NCBI GenBank assembly: GCA_002491825.1
Contig: DKWR01000005.1
Span: 1 to 6,255 of the forward strand
Length of the DNA: 6,255 nucleotides
Direction: 5' to 3'
Origin: Ruminococcaceae bacterium UBA7147
GTDB lineage: Bacteria > Bacillota > Clostridia > Oscillospirales > Acutalibacteraceae
Shown one piece after another: positions 1 through 5,172 of the stretch (positions are counted from its first letter, which is position 1; every line of letters begins with the position of its first letter). A program made the translations under genes and the position numbers. The notes below the pieces were generated by a model. It did no database searches. It was not told the origin of the DNA and worked only from the letters and a program-made list of their open reading frames with translations.

Positions 1-91
1 CTACGCTCCGAATTTGTAATAATGCTTGTTGTTAGGAAAAGTTTGTTTGCTGAACAAATTTTGATATATTGGCGACGTTTTGTTTTTTCAG

Positions 92-170
92 TGTAGGGAA
101 CAGTCTTGACTGTTCCGCAGGATTACAGCTAACCTATAGGTAATCGGAACGGTCAAGACCGTTCCCTACA
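92..170. repeat. Inverted-repeat element, copy 1 (79 bp)
   Basis: The element starts with TGTAGGG (92-98) and ends with CCCTACA (164-170). Its 26-bp ends (92-117 and 145-170) are inverted copies differing at two positions. Each end is also a palindrome by itself: the left is GGAACAGTC, TT, GACTGTTCC; the right is GGAACGGTC, AA, GACCGTTCC. The two differences in the left end are a matched pair that keeps its own 9-bp stem intact. The 27-bp centre differs from that of the second copy at 3167-3246. No flanking target duplication is visible (CAG on the left, TTT on the right). This looks like a REP- or MITE-like dispersed intergenic repeat; the family is not named here. Confidence 0.85.
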
Positions 171-197
171 TTTGTAAAAAATACAAAAATTCACACC

Positions 198-213
198 TGT
201 GGCTTTAGCCGCA
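198..213. repeat. Short palindrome with 2-nt centre
   Basis: TGTGGCT, TT, AGCCGCA forms a 7-bp stem with one T:G wobble and a two-base centre. It lies 28 bp from the end of the inverted-repeat element. It has no adjoining T-run, so it is not a standard terminator. It may be a degenerate member of the same general class of intergenic palindromes, but one short example could be chance. Confidence 0.35.
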
Positions 214-307
214 TATAAATAAATTCGGGCACTATACTTTTGAATTATTCCAACCTATCCACTCGACCAAAACTCCACACTCCACACTTGAATTATGGTT
301 TATAATT

Positions 308-340
308 AAAACAGGGAACAGATTACCTGCTCCCTGTTTT
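308..340 (-). terminator. Intrinsic terminator after the lgt-family gene
   Basis: Arms AAAACAGGGA (308-317) and TCCCTGTTTT (331-340) pair perfectly, and the stem continues inward with CAG/CTG after one A-C mismatch, leaving a 5-nt loop. On the minus strand the stem ends in TTTTAATT, giving a short U-tract. It starts 23 nt past the lgt-family stop codon. The symmetric A/T ends mean it could also terminate plus-strand transcription. Confidence 0.85.
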
Positions 341-363
341 ATAAAAATAAGTTATATTTTGCA

Positions 364-1182
364 TTATTCGGTTTTACATTCTTGTTTGTCACTCAACTTC
401 TTTTTATTTCTGACAACAAGGAATATAACTGCTCCGATAAAAATTAAAATGCTTATAATCTGTGAGGTTGAAAGGCCGAATAAAAATCCTCTGTATGAAT
501 CTCCACGCAGAAATTCGTCAAAGAATCTGATTATGGAATAGATTACAAGATAAATTGCAAAAAGGCCGCCTTTAAACTTGTTTTTCTTGAGCAGATGTGC
601 CAGCACAAAAAACAGCGCAAGGTTCAGTCCTGCCTCAAAAAGCTGAACGGGAAATCTCTGAACATCATTGATTGTGGGAACAAGCTCGTTTCCGTGTACG
701 GTAAAGCCGAACGGGCTTTCAATTCCGTAACAGCATCCGCCCAGAAAACAGCCTATTCTGCCGAAAAAATGGAACAGCGGAACCATTGGAGCACATATGT
801 CGGAATATTCGCTCAGGTCAAGCTTTTTCTTTCTGCCGTAGATTATTCCTACAGCCATTCCTCCGAGCAGTCCGCCGTAAAACACCGAGCCGCCGAAAAC
901 TATGGCAAACAGCTTTATAACAGACCAGAATGACGTAATTAAAGCTGACCAGTTTTTTATTACTTCAATAACAAATGGAATGTTGGTAATGCCGTACATA
1001 ATGTGACCGCCGAAAAAAACACCGATTGCGCTTATCAGCATAAAGACAATGTAGTCGTTGTTGTCGTGACCTCTTTTTTTTGCTGTCTGACAAACATAAA
1101 TTCCCGCAGTGAAAACACCCGCAAGCACGCACAGCATATATGTGGAAATTTCTCTTCCGAATATGATTAAATTGGGTAACAT
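364..1182 (-). CDS. lgt: Prolipoprotein diacylglyceryl transferase family protein (Lgt-like)
   Basis: This is a 272-residue polytopic membrane protein with about seven hydrophobic segments, a usual length for Lgt. Lgt moves diacylglycerol from phosphatidylglycerol onto the lipobox cysteine of prelipoproteins in the cytoplasmic membrane. Family landmarks in order are GGSVFYGGLLGG (97-108), the signature region GRIGCFLGGCCYG (141-153), RFPVQLFEA (176-184), and IRFFDEFLRGD followed by GLSTSQIIS (218-244). The signature arginine (R142) and the later arginines are present. However, positions that in E. coli Lgt are His103, Asn146 and Glu151 read here as Tyr102, Cys145 and Cys150, and Cys151 follows. 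This places it in a cysteine-rich clostridial variant of the family, so true Lgt activity is likely but not certain. The ATG start is supported by GGAGAG with 6-nt spacing. The C-terminal tail is basic and polar. Confidence 0.82.
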   Translation of the reverse strand: MLPNLIIFGREISTYMLCVLAGVFTAGIYVCQTAKKRGHDNNDYIVFMLISAIGVFFGGHIMYGITNIPFVIEVIKNWSALITSFWSVIKLFAIVFGGSVFYGGLLGGMAVGIIYGRKKKLDLSEYSDICAPMVPLFHFFGRIGCFLGGCCYGIESPFGFTVHGNELVPTINDVQRFPVQLFEAGLNLALFFVLAHLLKKNKFKGGLFAIYLVIYSIIRFFDEFLRGDSYRGFLFGLSTSQIISILIFIGAVIFLVVRNKKKLSDKQECKTE

Positions 1183-1194
1183 ATTTTACTCTCC

Positions 1195-1227
1195 AAAAAA
1201 ATCAACCTCCTGTGTTTTCACAAGAGG
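1195..1227 (-). terminator. Terminator or attenuator just before the lgt-family gene
   Basis: On the minus strand, CCTCTTGTG (1227-1219), loop AAAA, CACAGGAGG (1214-1206) forms a 9-bp stem with one internal mismatch. It is followed by TTGA and a run of seven T (1201-1195). It begins 30 nt after the DUF4190-like stop codon, so it is the natural terminator of that gene. The T-run directly abuts the GGAGAG ribosome binding site (1194-1189) of the lgt-family gene. Expression of that gene from the upstream promoter must therefore pass through this structure. No separate promoter is evident in the 75-bp gap. Confidence 0.7.
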
Positions 1228-1257
1228 CTGACAATAGATTTAGTTTTTAAGTATGTA

Positions 1258-1614
1258 TTACTTAAGAAGATTTGAAAGCTCGCTCAAATCTGAACTGTTA
1301 AGTCCGTTTGCAACACCGCTTGCTACTGAAGCAACACAAGCAACAGCGCAAATAACGCATACGCAAGAGATGCCTGCAAATACAACAGCGATAATACCTG
1401 TTACAAGACCTGCTGTAGCTGCGCCTGTAGCACCGCCCTCTTTACGGCCTTTAACACCAAAGACGATAGCAACGATACCGAGTGCAAGTGCAATGAAAAC
1501 AAGGATTAAGTTGATGATACCTCCGAGAGGTGCAAAGTCAGCAACTAAAGACAATGCTATTGCGATAATGCCGAGTACCATTGCAATTGTACCTTTATTA
1601 CTGTTCTGTCCCAT
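1258..1614 (-). CDS. Small DUF4190-like membrane protein
   Basis: The 118-residue product has three predicted membrane segments, roughly residues 9-27, 32-54 and 67-96. Segments 2 and 3 are separated by a short basic loop (KGRKEGG, 55-61). The pattern VLGIIAIAL, then LALGIVAIVFG and a basic loop, then AGLVTGIIAVV resembles the DUF4190 family of small bacterial membrane proteins, whose function is not established. Four cysteines (84, 86, 89, 93) cluster in or at the end of the third segment. The polar tail has three serines and several leucines. The ATG start is supported by GGAGG seven bases upstream. The gene has its own promoter and is followed by a hairpin terminator, so it may be a monocistronic unit. 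No specific role can be assigned. Confidence 0.75.
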   Translation of the reverse strand: MGQNSNKGTIAMVLGIIAIALSLVADFAPLGGIINLILVFIALALGIVAIVFGVKGRKEGGATGAATAGLVTGIIAVVFAGISCVCVICAVACVASVASGVANGLNSSDLSELSNLLK

Positions 1615-1660
1615 ATTCTAACCTCCAAAATTAATAATTGTCTCAATTAAGAGCAACTAT

Positions 1661-1689
1661 ATACTACCATATTTTCACAATCTTGTCAA
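1661..1689 (-). promoter_or_regulatory. Sigma-A-type promoter of the DUF4190-like gene
   Basis: On the minus strand a perfect -35 TTGACA (1689-1684) is separated by 17 bp from TAGTAT (1666-1661). The spacer ends in TGG, which gives an extended -10. The predicted start near 1654 leaves a leader of about 40 nt that includes the GGAGG ribosome binding site. It is the best promoter match in the window. Confidence 0.75.
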
Positions 1690-1828
1690 TTAAATTATGC
1701 AAATTTATTCTGATAATATAATGAATTTTGAATAATTTGTATATTATTACAAATAATATATATCTTTTTTTTATTTTGTTTATATATTATACCTTATATT
1801 TATGATTTTATATTGCTCTTTAAAATAA
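1690..1828. other. Very AT-rich spacer downstream of serS
   Basis: This spacer separates the serS stop from the promoter of the next gene and is almost entirely A and T. It contains an all-AT palindrome, ATATTATT, ACA, AATAATAT (1741-1759). On the plus strand this is followed closely by a run of nine T. No GC-containing terminator hairpin follows serS, so how serS transcription ends is not clear from sequence. Confidence 0.5.
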
Positions 1829-3115
1829 CTATTTTACAGAAATAACTTCCTTGCCGCCCATATACGGTCTTAATGCAACGGGGATATTAACCGAGCCGTC
1901 CTCGTTGAGGTTGTTTTCAAGGAACGCAATAAGCATTCTCGGCGGAGCAACTACTGTGTTGTTGAGAGTGTGTGCAAAGTACTTTTTGCCGCCCTCGCCC
2001 GATACTCTGATTTTAAGTCTGCGAGCCTGTGCGTCGCCAAGGTTTGAGCAGGAACCGACCTCAAAATACTTCTTCTGACGTGGTGACCACGCTTCAACGT
2101 CGAGCGAACGAACCTTTAAATCTGCAAGGTCGCCCGAACAGCATTCAAGAGTTCTTACGGGAATGTCGAGCGAGCGGAACAAATCAACAGTGTTCTGCCA
2201 GAGCTTGTCAAACCACATTTTGCTTTCCTCGGGCTTGCAGACAACAATCATTTCCTGCTTTTCAAACTGGTGTATTCTGTAAACGCCTCTCTCCTCAATT
2301 CCGTGCGCACCCTTTTCTTTTCTAAAACAGGGTGAGTAGCTTGTGAGGGTGTAAGGGAGATTTTCCTCCTTGTTGATTGTATCGATGAATTTACCAATCA
2401 TCGAATGTTCGCTTGTACCGATAAGATAGAGGTCCTCGCCCTCAATCTTGTACATCATTGAATCCATCTCGGCAAAGCTCATAACGCCTGTTACAACGTT
2501 GCTTCGAATCATAAACGGAGGTACGCAGTAGGTGAAACCCCTGTCAATCATAAAGTCACGTGCGTAGGAAATTACTGCGCTGTGCAGTCTTGCAATGTCG
2601 CCCATAAGATAGTAAAATCCGTTGCCTGCAACCTTTCTTGCGGAGTCAAGGTCAATGCCGTTAAGCTTTTCCATAATGTCGGTGTGGTATGGAATTTCGT
2701 AGTCGGGAACAAAAGGCTCGCCGAAACGCTCAATCTCAACGTTCTGCGAATCGTCCTTGCCTATCGGTACCTTTTCATCAATTATCTGCGGAATCTGCAT
2801 CATAATCTCGGTTACCTGCTCGGAAAGCTTTGTTTCCTTTTCTTCAAGCTCCGAGAGAAGCTGTGCCTGACGTGTTACTTCGTCCTTGAGAGCCATTCCC
2901 TCTTCCTTTTTGCCCTGCGCCATAAGTGCGCCGATTTGCTTTGAAATCTTGTTGCGGTTTGAGCGAAGCTCGTCAGCCTGCTGTTTAACGGAACGGCTTT
3001 CAGCGTCAAGCTCGATTACCTTGTCAACAAGACCGAGCTTGTTGTCCTGAAATTTCTTTTTTATGTTTTCCTTTACTGCGTCGGGATTTTCTCTTAAAAA
3101 TTTAATATCAATCAT
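1829..3115 (-). CDS. serS: Seryl-tRNA synthetase
   Basis: This cytoplasmic class II aminoacyl-tRNA synthetase charges tRNA-Ser with serine (and selenocysteine tRNA where present). The 428-residue length is normal for the family. Residues 1-110 form the charged, heptad-like N-terminal arm that contacts the long variable arm of tRNA-Ser. Motif 2 includes SPCFRKEKGAHG (261-272) and YRIHQFEKQEM (279-289), with the ATP-contacting R265. Motif 3 is NNTVVAPPRMLIAFLEN (385-401) with R393. The serine-pocket segment reads TSEHSM (234-239), where E. coli has TAEVPL, and motif 2 has KGAHG in place of the usual AGS-type sequence. It is therefore a divergent but apparently intact SerRS. The ATG start has GAGGAG eight bases upstream. 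It lies downstream of parB, separated by the inverted-repeat element, and is probably transcribed separately. Confidence 0.95.
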   Translation of the reverse strand: MIDIKFLRENPDAVKENIKKKFQDNKLGLVDKVIELDAESRSVKQQADELRSNRNKISKQIGALMAQGKKEEGMALKDEVTRQAQLLSELEEKETKLSEQVTEIMMQIPQIIDEKVPIGKDDSQNVEIERFGEPFVPDYEIPYHTDIMEKLNGIDLDSARKVAGNGFYYLMGDIARLHSAVISYARDFMIDRGFTYCVPPFMIRSNVVTGVMSFAEMDSMMYKIEGEDLYLIGTSEHSMIGKFIDTINKEENLPYTLTSYSPCFRKEKGAHGIEERGVYRIHQFEKQEMIVVCKPEESKMWFDKLWQNTVDLFRSLDIPVRTLECCSGDLADLKVRSLDVEAWSPRQKKYFEVGSCSNLGDAQARRLKIRVSGEGGKKYFAHTLNNTVVAPPRMLIAFLENNLNEDGSVNIPVALRPYMGGKEVISVK

Positions 3116-3147
3116 TTTTATTTCTCCTCAATTTATGGTGTTTTTTT

Positions 3148-3153
3148 ATTATA
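3148..3153 (-). promoter_or_regulatory. Candidate -10 box for serS
   Basis: A perfect TATAAT on the minus strand would give a leader of about 26 nt before the serS ATG. At the proper distance the -35 position falls in GTTCCC, the outer edge of the inverted-repeat element, which is a poor match. If real, the promoter abuts the repeat. In AT-rich DNA this could also be chance. Confidence 0.35.
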
Positions 3154-3166
3154 TATTTAAATTAAT

Positions 3167-3246
3167 TGTAGGGAACGGTCTTGACCGTTCCGCTGATTTA
3201 AAACGTGCTTCTGATACTTTCGGAACGGTCAAGACCGTTCCCTACA
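3167..3246. repeat. Inverted-repeat element, copy 2 (80 bp)
   Basis: The element runs from TGTAGGG to CCCTACA with perfect 26-bp inverted ends (3167-3192 and 3221-3246). Each end contains the palindrome GGAACGGTC, two bases, GACCGTTCC. The 28-bp centre is unrelated to that of copy 1. The element sits 13 bp past the parB stop and 51 bp before the serS start, so transcripts from parB would fold into strong hairpins here. Whether it terminates transcription is unclear, because the minus-strand sequence after it (ATTAATTT) is only a weak T-tract. No target duplication is visible. Confidence 0.88.
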
Positions 3247-3259
3247 CTGTTATTTTCAA

Positions 3260-4108
3260 TTATTTTAGTTTGTTTGATAACTCCGTCAATTCCTCGTCCG
3301 AATAGAACTCAATCTGTAAAATTCCGCCCTGCTTGCCCTTGTTCTTTGAAACCTTGATTTTTCTTCCGAGGCTTTCGTTGAGCGCAAGCTCTACCATACT
3401 GTAGAACGACGGTTTCTTTTCGGGTACTTCTTCCTTTTCGGACTTTGGTTTTTGTTTGCAGATTTTTTCAACCTGACGAACCGACAAATCCTTTTTGATT
3501 ATCTCCTCTGCAAGCTCCTGCATAAGCTTTTCGTCCTCAAGCGTGAGCAACGCTCTTGCGTGACCTGCCGAGATTTTTCCGTCCGATACTAAATCAAGAA
3601 TGCTCTGCGGAAGTTTTAAAAGTCTTAACGAGTTTGCAATTGCCGGACGGGATTTTCCTACCGACTGTGCAACCTCCTCCTGTGAAAAGCCGTGCTCGTC
3701 AATCAGTACCTGATAGCCGAGAGCTTCTTCAATCGGGGTTAAGTCCTCACGCTGTAGGTTTTCTATCAGCGCAATTTCCATTGTTTCTGTGTCGCCCAGC
3801 TCTCTTATGATTACGGGAACTTCCGTTATTCCCGCCATTCTGCAAGCTCGGTAACGTCTTTCACCTGCTACAATCTGATAACCTCCGAGAGGTAACGGGC
3901 GTACAAGCAACGGCTGTAAAAGTCCGTGCTTTGAAATGCTTTCCGCAAGCTCGCTTAACGCTTTTTCGTCAAACTCTTTTCTCGGCTGTGAACGGTTCGG
4001 CTCAATTTCGGAAATTTTCAGCGTAACGCTTCCGTTGTTGTCCTCACTGTCGTTTTCTATAAAAATGGCGTTCAGACCTTTGCCGAGTCCGCCTAATTTT
4101 TTAGCCAT
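3260..4108 (-). CDS. parB: Chromosome partitioning protein ParB (Spo0J)
   Basis: ParB is a CTP-dependent DNA clamp that loads at parS, spreads along DNA, recruits SMC and works with ParA to segregate origins. The 282-residue protein begins with MAKKLGGLGKGLNAIF, the conserved basic N-terminus that contacts ParA. CTP-binding box GERRYRA is at 82-88 and ENLQRED at 116-122. The helix-turn-helix spans about 141-166, and the C-terminal dimerization domain follows residue 232. Specificity positions are ParB-like: Arg154 in GKSRP and Gly182 in SAGHAR. I chose ATG at 4108 because AAAGGAG lies seven bases upstream; a longer in-frame TTG start at 4126 would place that site inside the gene. The start overlaps the last 8 nt of parA, which suggests translational coupling. 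An inverted-repeat element follows the stop. Confidence 0.95.
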   Translation of the reverse strand: MAKKLGGLGKGLNAIFIENDSEDNNGSVTLKISEIEPNRSQPRKEFDEKALSELAESISKHGLLQPLLVRPLPLGGYQIVAGERRYRACRMAGITEVPVIIRELGDTETMEIALIENLQREDLTPIEEALGYQVLIDEHGFSQEEVAQSVGKSRPAIANSLRLLKLPQSILDLVSDGKISAGHARALLTLEDEKLMQELAEEIIKKDLSVRQVEKICKQKPKSEKEEVPEKKPSFYSMVELALNESLGRKIKVSKNKGKQGGILQIEFYSDEELTELSNKLK

Positions 4109-4874
4109 TGTGTCGCTCCTTTGCAATAATTTCTTTCGACATTTCCGTATACGACTGACTGCCCTTGCAGGATTTGTCGTAGTAGATTACGGGCATACCA
4201 AAGCTCGGTGCTTCTGAAAGTCTTACGCCCCTCGGAATGACGGTCTTGAAAACCTTGCCGGGGAAGAACTTTTTGACTTCGTTTACTACCTGCTGTGTAA
4301 GATTCAGTCTGCCGTCATACATTGTCAGCAGAACGCCCTCAAGCTCGATTGAATAATTGTACTGGCGCTTGATTCGCCTTACCGTATTCATAAGCTGTGA
4401 CAGTCCTTCAAGTGCGTAATATTCGCACTGAATCGGAACTAAAAACGTGTCTGCAACGGTGAGTGCGTTTGCGGTAATCAGTCCGAGTGACGGAGGACAG
4501 TCGATGATTATGTAATCGTAATACTGCTTAATCGGCAGGAGTGCGTTTTTGAGCAGTGCCTCACGGTGGCTTTTCTCTGCAATTTCAAGCTCTGCCGCCG
4601 CCAAGTCAAGGCTTGACGGAAGAATGTGCAGATTTTCGTAGGGCGTTGTGAGAACACACTGTTCAGCCTTTGCCCCCTCAACTAAAATGTCATATGTCGA
4701 ATATTTTACCTTGCTCTTGTCAATTGCAACGCCGCTTGTTGCATTTCCCTGCGGGTCTGCGTCAACAAGCAGAGTCTTTTTGCCCTGTGCGCCAAGACAA
4801 GCCGCAAGATTAACGGCGGTTGTGGTTTTTCCTACACCGCCCTTTTGGTTTGATATTGCTATAATTTTTGCCAA
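4101..4874 (-). CDS. parA: Chromosome partitioning ATPase ParA (Soj)
   Basis: This 257-residue, deviant Walker-type ATPase binds DNA non-specifically as an ATP dimer. It partners with ParB in origin segregation and, in Bacillus, regulates DnaA. Deviant Walker A is KGGVGKTT (11-18), the DADPQGN switch region is at 38-44, and Walker B is IIIDCPP (122-128). The conserved RGVRLSEAPSFG block (215-226) carries DNA-binding arginines. The longest frame begins at a GTG at 4883, but that codon lies inside the sequence AAGGTGA, which is a good ribosome binding site for the TTG at 4874. Starting at that TTG gives MAKIIAISNQKGG, the canonical Soj N-terminus. It is the first gene of the parAB operon, downstream of an extended -10 promoter and parS. 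Confidence 0.95.
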   Translation of the reverse strand: MAKIIAISNQKGGVGKTTTAVNLAACLGAQGKKTLLVDADPQGNATSGVAIDKSKVKYSTYDILVEGAKAEQCVLTTPYENLHILPSSLDLAAAELEIAEKSHREALLKNALLPIKQYYDYIIIDCPPSLGLITANALTVADTFLVPIQCEYYALEGLSQLMNTVRRIKRQYNYSIELEGVLLTMYDGRLNLTQQVVNEVKKFFPGKVFKTVIPRGVRLSEAPSFGMPVIYYDKSCKGSQSYTEMSKEIIAKERHNG

Positions 4875-4922
4875 AAAAATCACCTTAAAAATTAATTAAT
4901 GGCGTATTGATAATACTTTTAA

Positions 4923-4951
4923 ATTATAGCATATTTATAATGTGTTTTAAA
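4923..4951 (-). promoter_or_regulatory. Promoter of the parAB operon
   Basis: On the minus strand TTTAAA (4951-4946, four of six matches to TTGACA) is followed, after 17 bp, by a perfect TATAAT (4928-4923). The spacer ends in TGC, making an extended -10. The predicted start near 4916 leaves about 40 nt before the parA TTG. The parS site lies about 50 bp upstream of the -35, close enough for ParB spreading to affect the promoter, though that is inference. Confidence 0.65.
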
Positions 4952-4999
4952 GCATATTTTGAAAAATATTGAGATTTTTTAATTGTTTGGCAGATAAAA

Positions 5000-5015
5000 T
5001 GTTTCACGTGAAACA
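5000..5015. promoter_or_regulatory. parS centromere site
   Basis: TGTTTCACGTGAAACA is a perfect 16-bp palindrome that matches the Firmicutes parS consensus exactly. It is the loading site for ParB. It lies between noc and parA, upstream of the parAB promoter, and its presence together with parA, parB and noc supports an origin-proximal position. No other full parS copy is visible in the window. Confidence 0.97.
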
Positions 5016-5048
5016 AATTAATTGTTCAATGCTTAATTTGCCAACGCA

Positions 5049-5076
5049 AAAAGCCGTACATTTCTGTACGGCTTTT
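5049..5076 (-). terminator. Strong intrinsic terminator between noc and parA
   Basis: AAAAGCCGTACA (5049-5060) and TGTACGGCTTTT (5065-5076) form a perfect 12-bp stem around the stable 4-nt loop. On the minus strand the stem ends in TTTTTGCG, giving the U-tract. It lies about 97 nt past the noc stop and should separate noc from the parAB operon. Its A/T symmetry would also let it stop plus-strand transcription. Confidence 0.88.
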
Positions 5077-5115
5077 CGCAAGGGGTTTAGATAAGGAAAT
5101 GGGTATGAGTGGAAC

Positions 5116-5131
5116 GGATGCTTTCGCATCC
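5116..5131. repeat. Short palindrome downstream of noc
   Basis: GGATGC, TTTC, GCATCC forms a perfect 6-bp stem with a 4-nt loop. No T-run adjoins it on either strand, so it is not a typical terminator. It may protect the noc mRNA 3' end or be a remnant of an intergenic repeat. Confidence 0.5.
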
Positions 5132-5151
5132 AACTGGAAAGTAATTTGATG

Positions 5152-5169
5152 GGTGCAATAAACTGCACC
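5152..5169 (-). other. Hairpin directly after noc
   Basis: GGTGCA (5152-5157) and TGCACC (5164-5169) pair around a 6-nt loop, 3 nt past the noc stop codon. There is no U-tract. It is one of three hairpins between noc and parS and probably shapes the 3' end of the noc transcript. Confidence 0.45.
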
Positions 5170-5172
5170 GGG

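Larger units (their letters stand above)
1..363. other. Gene-free left flank
   Basis: I find no credible coding region here on either strand. The stretch lies downstream of the lgt-family gene and holds the inverted-repeat element at 92-170, a short palindrome at 198-213 and the intrinsic terminator at 308-340. A weak AT-rich hairpin with arms near 44-49 and 55-60 (TTTGTT / AACAAA) lies near the left edge. A short tandem of CTCCACA occurs near 270-286. Nothing else stands out. Confidence 0.6.

Noticed and set aside
92..170. CRISPR repeat interpretation of the repeated ends
   Set aside because: There are only two inverted ends per locus, no regular direct repeats with spacers, and no cas genes.
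595..933. Plus-strand open frames opposite the minus-strand genes
   Set aside because: They lie antisense to clear family genes, have no recognisable domains and no supporting ribosome binding sites; all look like shadows.
1741..1770. AT-only palindrome followed by T-run as a plus-strand terminator
   Set aside because: The stem has no G or C, no plus-strand gene ends here, and such matches are expected by chance in this AT-rich stretch.
4109..4126. TTG start for parB at 4126
   Set aside because: The AAAGGAG ribosome binding site lies inside this extension, and the ATG at 4108 gives the conserved MAKKLGGLGKGL start.
4875..4883. GTG start for parA at 4883 giving three to four extra residues
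   Set aside because: This GTG is part of AAGGTGA, a good ribosome binding site for the TTG at 4874, and the TTG start gives the canonical MAKIIAI N-terminus.
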